Positions 1 through 6,159 of a stretch of 35,955 bases of DNA are shown one piece after another. Location of the stretch: assembly GCA_944346885.1 (NCBI GenBank), contig CALVMR010000027.1, positions 1 to 35,955 on the forward strand, given 5' to 3'. A program made the position numbers and the translations under genes. The notes beneath the pieces are model-generated. The model did not search any database. It worked only from the letters and a program-made list of their open reading frames with translations, and had not been told where the DNA came from. Position 1 is the stretch's first letter. Each line of letters begins with the position of its first letter. The stretch is from an uncultured Clostridia bacterium (GTDB lineage Bacteria > Bacillota > Clostridia > Christensenellales > Borkfalkiaceae).

Positions 1-235
1 ACCGGGATGAACGCACCTATTGTGCACCTGTTGTCGCGCCAGCGGCACGGCAGGGTAGCGAAGTGCGGATGAGATAAACGCTGAAAGCATCTAAGCGTGA
101 AACTCACCTCAAGATAAGATATCCCATACCGGTAAGGTAGTAAGACCCCTTGCAGACAACAAGGTTGATAGGTCGGAGGTGGAAGCGCAGCAATGCGTGC
201 AGCTGACCGATACTAATAGGTCGAGGGCTTGATCT
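1..235 (+). rRNA. 23S ribosomal RNA, 3' end (partial)
   Basis: This is the 3' terminal part of a large-subunit rRNA; the gene begins before the window. Conserved domain VI blocks are readable, including the sarcin-ricin-proximal tail, the GAAAGCATCTAAG segment and the closing ACTAATAGGTCGAGGGCTTGA near 213-232. The exact 3' end is judged from the usual end of bacterial 23S and may be off by a few bases. Confidence 0.95.
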
Positions 236-517
236 CAACGAAGTTGAGAAAGAAGCGGATACAGATCCTTACAACGAACAAGAACTATGATTTCAACGAG
301 CAGAAAACGGAGAGCCGGAAGGCTGGTCTGAACGGAAGCGCTGTGCAGTTGTCAATCTACCGGAGAGCCGCAAGGCAAGAAGGGAAATTGATAAGGGGCG
401 GGGAGGGAAATCCCCGCAAACGGAAACAAGCGGGGCGCAAGCCCCGGAAAAAAGCGCCGTACCCGAAACGGGAAGGCGCGGCAGTGTATATACCCCGCGC
501 AAGCGGAATATATAGCC
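236..517 (+). other. 23S-5S internal transcribed spacer with serial hairpins
   Basis: No tRNA and no credible gene is present. The spacer is unusually long and holds several short stem-loops closed by GNRA-like loops: GCC-GGAA-GGC at 314-323, GCC-GCAA-GGC at 367-376, CGGGGC-GCAA-GCCCCG at 431-446, GCGCC...GGCGC at 454-479 around a CCCG/CGGG stem, and a TATATA...TATATA stem at about 486-514. The last lies just before 5S and is a likely processing site. The open frame across this region is not coding. Confidence 0.7.
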
Positions 518-634
518 ATTGCGGTGACGATAGCAGAGAGGATCCACCTGTTCTCATACCGAACACAGAAGTTAAGCTCTCTCACGCCGAAAGTACTTTG
601 GGCTCACCCACGGAAGGATAGGTAGTTGCCGCAT
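518..634 (+). rRNA. rrf: 5S ribosomal RNA
   Basis: Recognised from the conserved core CATACCGAACACAGAAGTTA (about 557-576) and the loop around GGTAGTTGCC. The terminal helix pairs TGCGG at about 520-524 with CCGCA at 629-633, which sets the ends to within a few bases. The length, about 117 nt, is normal. It sits downstream of the 23S in the usual order and is followed by a strong terminator. Confidence 0.9.
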
Positions 635-646
635 TCAAATCAAAGG

Positions 647-673
647 GCATCCGCATTTTGCGGATGCTTTTTG
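647..673 (+). terminator. Rho-independent terminator of the rRNA operon
   Basis: A perfect 9-bp stem, GCATCCGCA (647-655) with TGCGGATGC (659-667), has a TTT loop and is followed by a T-run at 668-672. It lies 13 nt after the end of 5S. Confidence 0.9.
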
Positions 674-682
674 TTTTGCAAG

Positions 683-842
683 CACCGTTTTTTGCAAAGC
701 AGGCGCAAGCATTGTTTTTTTGCAAAGCAAGCAGGGCACCGCTTTCGCAAAACAGGTGTAAACACCGTTTTTTGCAAGGCGCGCGGAAACGTTGCTTTTG
801 CAAAGCGTGCGCTCTACGGTTTTTAAAACAAACGCGGTGCGG
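683..842. repeat. Degenerate tandem repeat array, unit about 27 bp, 6 copies
   Basis: Six successive units start at 683, 710, 737, 763, 790 and 817. Each begins C(A/G)(C/T)(C/T)G followed by a T-rich stretch and TTTGCAAAGC-like sequence. Unit lengths are 26-27 bp. The open frames that cross it on both strands have biased, Phe/Cys/Lys-rich products without start signals, so it is treated as non-coding. Confidence 0.7.
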
Positions 843-1263
843 CATTGGCAAAACATAGGCGATGCTCTCGGCAGTAAACCAATCAATCGCCCTTTTTTCG
901 GGAAAAGCCGAAAGGATCGCAGCCCGCACTGCGTAAAATACGGGTAATCAGCGCCGCCGCGTTGTGCGGCACGGCTGTTAAATCAAGGTGCGTGCCGCGT
1001 ATTCCTTTGATAAAAACAAAAACACACCCTATATAAGCCGCAAAAACCGTTTAGCCGACAGAAAACACACCTTGTAAAAACAGAGCGGTGAACAGAAGCC
1101 GTTTTTCTCGAAACGATCAAAGGCAGACCGCCGCTACCAAACCGCCGTCACCCGCCGCGATCGCAGTGTTGCCGCAACCAAACCGTTGCCGTTGTAAACG
1201 CATTTTAGCCGACTCCGCGGCAGCGTTCCGCGCAAGCAAAGCGCGGTAAATGCCCGCAATGCG
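843..1263. other. Intergenic stretch without recognisable gene
   Basis: No reading frame here has a convincing ribosome-binding site, and no tRNA-like fold was seen. The composition shifts several times, suggesting mosaic or decayed sequence between the rRNA operon and the next gene. Confidence 0.5.
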
Positions 1264-1407
1264 GGGCGCTGCATCTTTGCAAGAAAGGGCGGCAGGCGCT
1301 CTCGGAGCGGGCGCTGTATCTTTGCAAGAAAGGGCGGCAAGCGCTCTCGGAGCGGGGCGCTTTATCTTTGCAAGAAAGGCAGCAAGCGCCTTCGGTACGG
1401 GCGCTCT
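1264..1407. repeat. Tandem repeat with internal palindrome, unit about 45 bp, 3 copies
   Basis: The block CTTTGCAAGAAAGG recurs at 1275, 1320 and 1366, a period of 45-46 bp. Between the blocks lies GGCAAGCGCT followed by a TCGG-type loop and GGGCGCT, so each unit can fold into a hairpin. In copy 2 AAGCGC pairs with GCGCTT; in copy 3 AGCGCC pairs with GGCGCT while the surrounding bases differ, which suggests the stem is maintained. Confidence 0.75.
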
Positions 1408-1493
1408 ATGGTTAAAAGCACGTTGACAAGATCCCCGTTTTTTAAAAAAGCAAAAATATTTTTTCCCTACTGCCAGAATCTGTCAGCGCCGTA

Positions 1494-1502
1494 TGCTATA
1501 AT
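1494..1502 (+). promoter_or_regulatory. Extended -10 promoter for the coiled-coil gene
   Basis: TGCTATAAT at 1494-1502 is a perfect extended -10 element. No good -35 lies 16-18 bp upstream, as tolerated for extended -10 promoters. A TTGACA at 1423-1428 is too distant to pair with it. The predicted leader is about 50 nt. Confidence 0.6.
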
Positions 1503-1557
1503 AAAAGCATAAAAACAGCGCATTCTGCCTGCGGCGGTTTGCGCAAAAGGAGCGGAG

Positions 1558-3360
1558 ATGGATACGATCTGGTACATTATCATTGCGATCTTCTGTTTCG
1601 TGGGGGTAATTTTTTGCATTGCGGGGGCAATTTTAAGCGGCAAAAAGAAAAAAGAGCAGGATACCTTAAACAAAGCGGCGTCGCTCGGCAAGCAGATCCG
1701 TGCAGAGCTGGATAAAAACAAAGACCTTCTCGAACAGCAGTCGGTGCTGTTGAATTTGGCGTCGGATAACTGGAAGGACGCGCAAGCCAAAAAGGAGGCA
1801 TGGCTGGCGGCGCAGCAGCCGGGCGAGGGCGCGGATCCCGATTTTGTGAAGTTTGTGCAGCTGCAAAAAACCAAGGGGTCGGAGTTTTACGGCGCGATGG
1901 TACGCTGCAAGCAAAAGAGCCTGCCCGAAACAAGGGAGTATTTTGCGCTGGACGAGTTGGAAAAGGAATGGGCAGCCGTATTTTCTTCGGACAGTGAACA
2001 AGAGCTTTCCATCCCCGAATGGAAGTACCCGGAGTGCAAGGAGCTCCGCGCGCAGTACCGCGCCTTGGGGAAGCAGATCGAGGAGGGGAATGCGCGCATC
2101 AAGCAGTTGGAGCAGGAGCAGAAAAAGTATTTGACGCCCTCTTCCGATTCGCACACGCAGGCGATGGAAGCGATCGACGATCTTAGCGAGGAGCGCGATC
2201 GGCTTTGGGAGGAAAGGAGCGCCGCGTCCGAGCGGGAGTTGCAGATCATGCGGCTCGTCAACGAGGAAATGGGCGCGCTCAATGAAAAAAAGGGCGAATG
2301 GCTCGCCGCGCAAAAGGAAGACGAGGCAGCCGACCCCGATTTTGCCGAAATGATCCGCCTGCGCGATGTCGGCGGGCAGGCATGGGCAGACGCAAAGCGC
2401 CGCTGCCGTGAAAAGCAGCTTGCCGCCACGCGCGAATATTTTGCGCTGGAAGACAAGGTGCATGAATGGGCGAGCGTAACTTCCGATCAGCCCGATCCGC
2501 CCGATCGGGTGTGGAGCGAAGCGAAGATGGAGCGGCTCCGCAAAGAATTTTTGGAAGCGGGCAATAAGAAAAAGCAAGCGGCGGAAGCGGCAAACAAAGT
2601 CAGCGAGCGCATCGATACGGCGTTTAAAGAACAGAGGGGCATCGTTCTTACCGAAAAGGCGAAGGCGGCTTTGGAAAAAAGTTTGACGGGCAAGCGCACC
2701 GACGTGCAGCTGCTCGTGGCGATGACAAAGCGGAAACTCAAAGATATAACGCCCGAAGCCGTAAAGTATGTGCGGGCGCAAAAAGAACCGTCGGGTCTGT
2801 TCTTAGTTTTATACGATAAAAACCGTAAAAGCTACACGATAGAGCGTACGGGAAACGAGATATTGCTCTACAACGGCATTTACGTCCGTACGATCAAAGA
2901 TGTGTTTGACGCCATGGACGCGCTGACTGCCGCCTGCGGGCAGGAGGAGGCGGCGCTCGATGAAGCCATCCGCGAAAACTGGTCTCTGTGCGAAAACTTT
3001 GAACAAAAGAGACCGGAATACGACAAGGGAGCCGCTTTTGCCAAAGTGATCTCCGTGGACGACGTGCTCTATTATGAAATAAAGGAAAAATTTTCTCCGA
3101 CGTCCGGCTATACGCCCGCGCCGAAGAAACCCGGCTTGATCGGCACCATGGTCACCGAGGCGTTTTTCGGCACGGCGGCGGCAACGGCGCGCGCAACGTA
3201 CAATATGCAAAAGGCGCAGAGCGGCATGCCCGCCGCAACGCCGCCGGAGTTGGAGGCGACCCTCTACTTTGCCAACAGCGCGCAGCAAGAGCCGCTGACC
3301 GTTACGGGCACCGAGTTCGTGGAAAAACTGAACCAAATGCTGCCCGAAAAGCGCAGATAA
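1558..3360 (+). CDS. Membrane-anchored coiled-coil protein with internal duplication, unknown function
   Basis: 600 residues, start chosen at ATG 1558 behind AAAAGGAG. Residues 4-27 form a single hydrophobic segment followed by KKKK, so the long C-terminal part is probably cytoplasmic. Residues 30-400 are charged and helical, with coiled-coil character. Residues about 78-145 and 244-310 are a clear internal duplication: both carry WLAAQ, then ADPDF, a Cys with basic neighbours, TREYFAL and a Trp-containing end. Each copy is preceded by a long helical segment, as in a spectrin-like or stalk arrangement. The last 200 residues are more globular, with a small-residue segment (GLIGTMVTEAFFGTAAATA) near 525-543 that might touch the membrane. 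I recognise no family. It is monocistronic, with its own promoter and a terminator at 3564. Confidence 0.85.
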   Translation: MDTIWYIIIAIFCFVGVIFCIAGAILSGKKKKEQDTLNKAASLGKQIRAELDKNKDLLEQQSVLLNLASDNWKDAQAKKEAWLAAQQPGEGADPDFVKFVQLQKTKGSEFYGAMVRCKQKSLPETREYFALDELEKEWAAVFSSDSEQELSIPEWKYPECKELRAQYRALGKQIEEGNARIKQLEQEQKKYLTPSSDSHTQAMEAIDDLSEERDRLWEERSAASERELQIMRLVNEEMGALNEKKGEWLAAQKEDEAADPDFAEMIRLRDVGGQAWADAKRRCREKQLAATREYFALEDKVHEWASVTSDQPDPPDRVWSEAKMERLRKEFLEAGNKKKQAAEAANKVSERIDTAFKEQRGIVLTEKAKAALEKSLTGKRTDVQLLVAMTKRKLKDITPEAVKYVRAQKEPSGLFLVLYDKNRKSYTIERTGNEILLYNGIYVRTIKDVFDAMDALTAACGQEEAALDEAIRENWSLCENFEQKRPEYDKGAAFAKVISVDDVLYYEIKEKFSPTSGYTPAPKKPGLIGTMVTEAFFGTAAATARATYNMQKAQSGMPAATPPELEATLYFANSAQQEPLTVTGTEFVEKLNQMLPEKRR

Positions 3361-3563
3361 AGGCAAGGGCGTTCGGGGCATTTTGCTTTTGCGGCGGGCG
3401 GTCTTCCGCGTCGGAAAGCAGGGCGCGCCGCGCAGGGGAAGTTGCCTTTTTGCCGCAGGGTGGATAGTTTTCTTAAAGGCGTAGGACCTCGTAAAACAGG
3501 GGTAATGTTCCGTCGCATGACGCCGGTCGATAAAGAACAAAAACGCTTTAATTCCCAACTTCA
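3361..3563. other. Intergenic stretch, no supported gene
   Basis: Short reading frames cross this part on both strands but none has a ribosome-binding site or a recognisable product. Confidence 0.4.
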
Positions 3564-3595
3564 GGCAGGGCGCGGTCGGCGCCCTGCCGTTTTGG
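3564..3595 (+). terminator. Probable terminator after the coiled-coil gene
   Basis: GGCAGGGCGC (3564-3573) pairs perfectly with GCGCCCTGCC (3579-3588) across a 5-nt loop and is followed by GTTTTGG. The T-run is short, and the hairpin lies 200 nt past the stop codon. Confidence 0.6.
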
Positions 3596-3644
3596 TGTTG
3601 TCGGTTTTTGTGTTGTGGCATGGGGTGGAGAATGTGGCGTTTCC

Positions 3645-3684
3645 AAAAAAAGAGCACCGCCGCGCGGGGATCGCGCGGCGGTGC
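3645..3684 (-). terminator. Rho-independent terminator, minus strand
   Basis: GCACCGCCGCGCG (3654-3666) pairs with CGCGCGGCGGTGC (3672-3684), a perfect 13-bp stem. On the minus strand it is followed by CTTTTTTTGG (3644-3653). It would end transcription coming from the AT-rich operon to its right. Confidence 0.85.
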
Positions 3685-3706
3685 CTTGGTAACGGGAAAG
3701 CCGACT

Positions 3707-3785
3707 TTACTGTTTTATATTATTTGCTTCGATTTCCCTGCTGTGGTTCCGGTAAAGGTAGCCCTCGCCCAACCGCTTTTTTTAT
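3707..3785 (-). pseudogene. Possible 3' remnant of a minus-strand gene
   Basis: A minus-strand frame ending in TAA at 3707-3709 reads ...GYLYRNHSREIEANNIKQ. Its host-like composition differs from the AT-rich genes that begin at about 3790. It lies directly before the minus-strand terminator, so it could be the tail of a gene truncated when the AT-rich segment arrived. The family is not recognised, and a chance frame is equally possible. Confidence 0.2.
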
Positions 3786-3816
3786 CTCCTCAAAAACAAT
3801 TTGAATTTTGAAAATT

Positions 3817-4179
3817 TTAATGTTTGATTTTTAATTCTCGTTTTATTAAATTATTAAAGTTCGTAATTTGTTCATCCAATGCTTCGTGATGCGCCGCGTT
3901 TTCGGTAATGGAAAGAAATGCTTCGATTAAAGGAGGAGAAGCATAAATCGAAAGTTTGATTTTAGTTTCCATAATTAATTCGTCAGATAAATTTTTTGAA
4001 TTAGTTTTTAATATAAAAAGTATTCTTTTTGCATTCTCGCAAGCGCAAACCAGCGATTGGCGATTCTCACGCTTGACTTGTAAAATGTTCTTTAAAAATT
4101 CCGCTAAAATTCCGGCAATGATTGAGCCGAAAATTGCAGAAACAGCGCCGACTATAGCGCCTAAAATAGTGTCGCTCAT
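3817..4179 (-). CDS. Small membrane-anchored protein of the AT-rich island
   Basis: 120 residues. Residues about 5-30 (ILGAIVGAVSAIFGSIIAGIL) form one hydrophobic, Gly/Ala-rich segment with small-xxx-small spacing, which suggests a transmembrane helix able to self-associate. The rest is a soluble, mostly helical region of about 85 residues containing an IKLSIYASPPLIEAFLSI stretch. That stretch resembles a common but uncharacterised type of bacterial single-pass membrane protein. Its ATG overlaps the stop of the upstream gene by 4 nt (ATGA, 4176-4179), so the two are probably translationally coupled. Codon use is AT-rich, unlike the neighbours. The role is unknown; an effector or partner of the MazG-like protein is only an inference. 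Confidence 0.85.
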   Translation of the reverse strand: MSDTILGAIVGAVSAIFGSIIAGILAEFLKNILQVKRENRQSLVCACENAKRILFILKTNSKNLSDELIMETKIKLSIYASPPLIEAFLSITENAAHHEALDEQITNFNNLIKRELKIKH

Positions 4180-5165
4180 ATTTTTTCCTTAATCAGTTGA
4201 AGTTGACGATCTAAATCGTCAACGTATTTATCGGCGAGAGAAAATTTGGAATTGCTTAAAAATGCAATGGTTTCTTTTAAGCAACGTTTAAATTCCGAAT
4301 GCGAATTGGAAAGCAATGCGTCATTATATAATTTTAACAGCTGTGGTAATCGCGGATCGTCGCTGGTTATTTTTGTTAAAGTAGCATAGATGTTTTCGAT
4401 CTCTTCTTTTCTCCATAACATATCGGATGAATTATTTCTGTTTTTACAGATGCAATGTTCTTGATTGCAGCTCGGACAATTTCCGTTGTACATTTTTTCA
4501 AAAAACTCGGTTATATTTAGATTGGGGCATTGCAGTCTCCATGCGCTGATTAGCCACGCGAATAGATCGCAGATTTCATCTTGAATCTGATTAAGATAAT
4601 CGCTTTTTCTTGAATCATCTTTCGACAAGTAGATGGAGTATGCTTCTTGAATTTCTCCAAGCTCTTCAAAACATTTTAAAATATGAAATTCGGGACCATG
4701 GAAAAGATCCCAGTAAATTTTATTTAAAGGATAAATTTTATGAATGAAATTTGCCGCATAGTCAAAATCGATTATGCGCTCTTCTTTTTTAAGAGTTTGC
4801 TGAAAATGAAGATACTTCCATTCCAATTCTTCAGCGTATTTGCGCTGTGGGATATTGAGAGCGGATTTTTTATTGGTCAGGTAGCATTCACAGGGCGAGG
4901 CTAAACAATAGGGGCAGCAATTCGGAAATCGTTTCAAAAAACTGCTTTCCAAATCTATTCCGCACAGTTCGCATAATCCGAACAGATAAGCTATGCCTTT
5001 TGAGAATTTTTCAGAGGGATCGAAGCCCTTATGAATTTTTTTGAATCCGCTAGCGATTGTGCGAGTCAAATATCCGAAAAAGAAGTCATGGTCATGTCCA
5101 TTGATTTGATTAATTTCTTTGTATATATTTTTGATTTTTTCTTGATTTTCTTGAATCGTCATCAT
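4176..5165 (-). CDS. MazG-like protein with two CPxC-x4-CxC knuckles
   Basis: 329 residues, or 328 if the second of two adjacent ATG codons is used; the GGGGGA Shine-Dalgarno fits the second better. Residues 161-210 carry a MazG-type NTP pyrophosphohydrolase signature: E167-E168-x-x-E171, then 25 residues, then E197-I-C-D200. This matches the EExxE(12-28)ExxD metal-binding pattern. A Cys knuckle CPSC...CIC follows at 230-240. Residues about 27-94 look like a second, decayed copy: IAYLFGLCELCG aligns with ICDLFAWLISAW but lacks the acidic residues, and a matching knuckle CPYC...CEC lies at 84-94. The C-terminal 90 residues are helical and unassigned. The gene is AT-rich and heads a two-gene operon. 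House-cleaning or altered nucleotide hydrolysis is the family-based guess; the combination with knuckles and a membrane partner is unfamiliar to me. Confidence 0.85.
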   Translation of the reverse strand: MMTIQENQEKIKNIYKEINQINGHDHDFFFGYLTRTIASGFKKIHKGFDPSEKFSKGIAYLFGLCELCGIDLESSFLKRFPNCCPYCLASPCECYLTNKKSALNIPQRKYAEELEWKYLHFQQTLKKEERIIDFDYAANFIHKIYPLNKIYWDLFHGPEFHILKCFEELGEIQEAYSIYLSKDDSRKSDYLNQIQDEICDLFAWLISAWRLQCPNLNITEFFEKMYNGNCPSCNQEHCICKNRNNSSDMLWRKEEIENIYATLTKITSDDPRLPQLLKLYNDALLSNSHSEFKRCLKETIAFLSNSKFSLADKYVDDLDRQLQLIKEKI

Positions 5166-5192
5166 AATCCCCCAATAACTTTATTTAAATCA

Positions 5193-5221
5193 ATAATAAC
5201 ATTGTATAAGATAAAAGTCAA
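5193..5221 (-). promoter_or_regulatory. Promoter of the AT-rich island operon
   Basis: Read on the minus strand: TTGACT (5221-5216), a 17-bp spacer and TATTAT (5198-5193), about 30 bp before the start codon. Confidence 0.7.
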
Positions 5222-5258
5222 TAGCTTTGAAAAAATTTTCGTAATAACACTAAACGGT

Positions 5259-5328
5259 TCATGCTCGTTGAGTTACATTCTGCCGTTCGACGGGGATCAT
5301 GGGTTCGGTATTCGGTTCGCGGGCGCGG
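5259..5328 (-). pseudogene. Fragment of a CDF cation exporter C-terminus
   Basis: Positions 5275-5328 match 7377-7430, the last 18 sense codons before the final Glu of the exporter gene at 7370, with 50 of 54 bases identical. The frame reads RAREPNTEPMIPVERQNV against RAREPNTDTVITVERQNV in the intact gene. It then runs on past the original stop to a TGA at 5259-5261. Upstream the similarity ends abruptly at 5329, and the frame continues with unrelated hydrophobic residues up to a TAG near 5420. It is a duplicated gene end left at the border of the AT-rich island. Confidence 0.75.
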
Positions 5329-5475
5329 TGTTTTTCTCCGCTTGCGGCGTCGGCGAGGCGTCGGACGGCGACCACAATACCGAACAGGGCGGGGAAGACG
5401 CGGATGACGGCAACAATCTAGGCGGCGATACGCCGCAGGTTTTTGCAAAAAGTGAAAAAAGTTTCCGAACAAAGG

Positions 5476-5509
5476 AAAAGCCAAGGCAAGTTCACGCCTT
5501 GGCTTTTTT
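5476..5509. terminator. Bidirectional terminator
   Basis: AAAAGCCAAGGC (5476-5487) pairs with GCCTTGGCTTTT (5496-5507) around an 8-nt loop. T-runs follow on the plus strand, and A-runs on the left give a shorter U-tract on the minus strand. It could end the XRE transcript arriving from the right. Confidence 0.75.
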
Positions 5510-5631
5510 GGTGTTTAACAAAGTACACGCTGCGTTTTAGAAAAAACCGGGTCGTTCGGCACGGCGAGGGTGCTGCTTTTTTGAAGCGAAAACAAAGCGG
5601 CGCGCATAGCTTTGCCGCGCGCGGGGGGGGG

Positions 5632-5961
5632 TTAAACCCCGCGTTCTCTCCAAAGCGCGGCAAATTCGCCGATGCGGCTCTTCCCCGTCGGGGAACAGGC
5701 GCGGTAGTCGTCTATCAGCTTGCGCTCCGTCTCTGTCAGCGCGCCGTCAAGGCGCACGGCGACCCGTTCCCGCTCCTCTTTTCCCAACAAATAGTCTACG
5801 CTCACGTCGAAATAATCCGCGAACAGCAGCAGGTATTCGTACGGAGCCTGCCGCAGCTCGTTTTCATAGTTTGCGATCGTTCCCGCGTTGATCCCCAGCT
5901 CCCGCGCAAGCGTGCTCCGCCTGATGCCGTTCTCTTCCCGCAATTCCCGTAACCGGAACAT
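5632..5961 (-). CDS. XRE-family helix-turn-helix transcriptional regulator
   Basis: 109 residues, start chosen at 5961 because CGGAGG stands 8 nt upstream; the longer frame adds an unlikely hydrophobic N-terminus. Residues 1-55 (MFRLRELREENGIRRSTLARELGINAGTIANYENELRQ) form the Cro/C1-type domain with the recognition helix near INAGTIANYEN. Next comes the FADYFDVSVDYLLGKEE segment usual after this domain. The last 45 residues are a helical tail resembling those of short phage-type repressors. It is divergent from the membrane-protein gene at 6160. A TACAAAATGT element occurs near both starts, so autoregulation and control of the neighbour are likely. A G9 tract (5623-5631) abuts the stop codon. 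Confidence 0.88.
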   Translation of the reverse strand: MFRLRELREENGIRRSTLARELGINAGTIANYENELRQAPYEYLLLFADYFDVSVDYLLGKEERERVAVRLDGALTETERKLIDDYRACSPTGKSRIGEFAALWRERGV

Positions 5962-5984
5962 GGTTTCATCCTCCGCAGATATTA

Positions 5985-5994
5985 TACAAAATGT
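5985..5994. promoter_or_regulatory. Candidate XRE operator, copy 1
   Basis: TACAAAATGT lies 24 bp upstream of the XRE start codon and overlaps a TATAAT-like element read on the minus strand (5986-5981). The identical decamer recurs at 6059-6068. Confidence 0.45.
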
Positions 5995-6026
5995 GTAAAA
6001 TACGAGGGCATTATAGTACAAAACGG

Positions 6027-6055
6027 TTGACAATCTCTTCCTGCTTTGGTATAAT
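6027..6055 (+). promoter_or_regulatory. Promoter of the membrane-protein gene
   Basis: TTGACA (6027-6032), a 17-bp spacer and TATAAT (6050-6055): a perfect match to the sigma-70/sigma-A consensus. Confidence 0.85.
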
Positions 6056-6058
6056 TAC

Positions 6059-6068
6059 TACAAAATGT
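6059..6068. promoter_or_regulatory. Candidate XRE operator, copy 2
   Basis: TACAAAATGT lies just downstream of the perfect -10, over the expected transcription start. It forms part of a wider inverted repeat CAAAATG...CATTTTG (6061-6086). A protein bound here would block the promoter. Confidence 0.5.
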
Positions 6069-6159
6069 ATGATTTATTGCATTTTGAGTGAAAACGAACA
6101 AAAACGGCAGAACGCGCTTTGCTGAGAGAAAAGCAAGTTTTGCCGCGGGGAGGAAAACG

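Noticed and set aside
236..517. tRNA in the rRNA spacer
   Set aside because: No cloverleaf, anticodon arm or T-loop sequence could be found; the stems are short independent hairpins.
582..929. Reading frames across the 27-bp repeats
   Set aside because: Cys/Phe/Lys-rich products in several frames at once reflect repeat composition; no ribosome-binding site.
683..1407. CRISPR array
   Set aside because: The repeats are degenerate and directly abutting, with no unique spacers and no cas genes nearby.
1423..1428. TTGACA as the -35 for the gene at 1558
   Set aside because: It is 68 bp from the TATAAT at 1497, far beyond any usable spacing.
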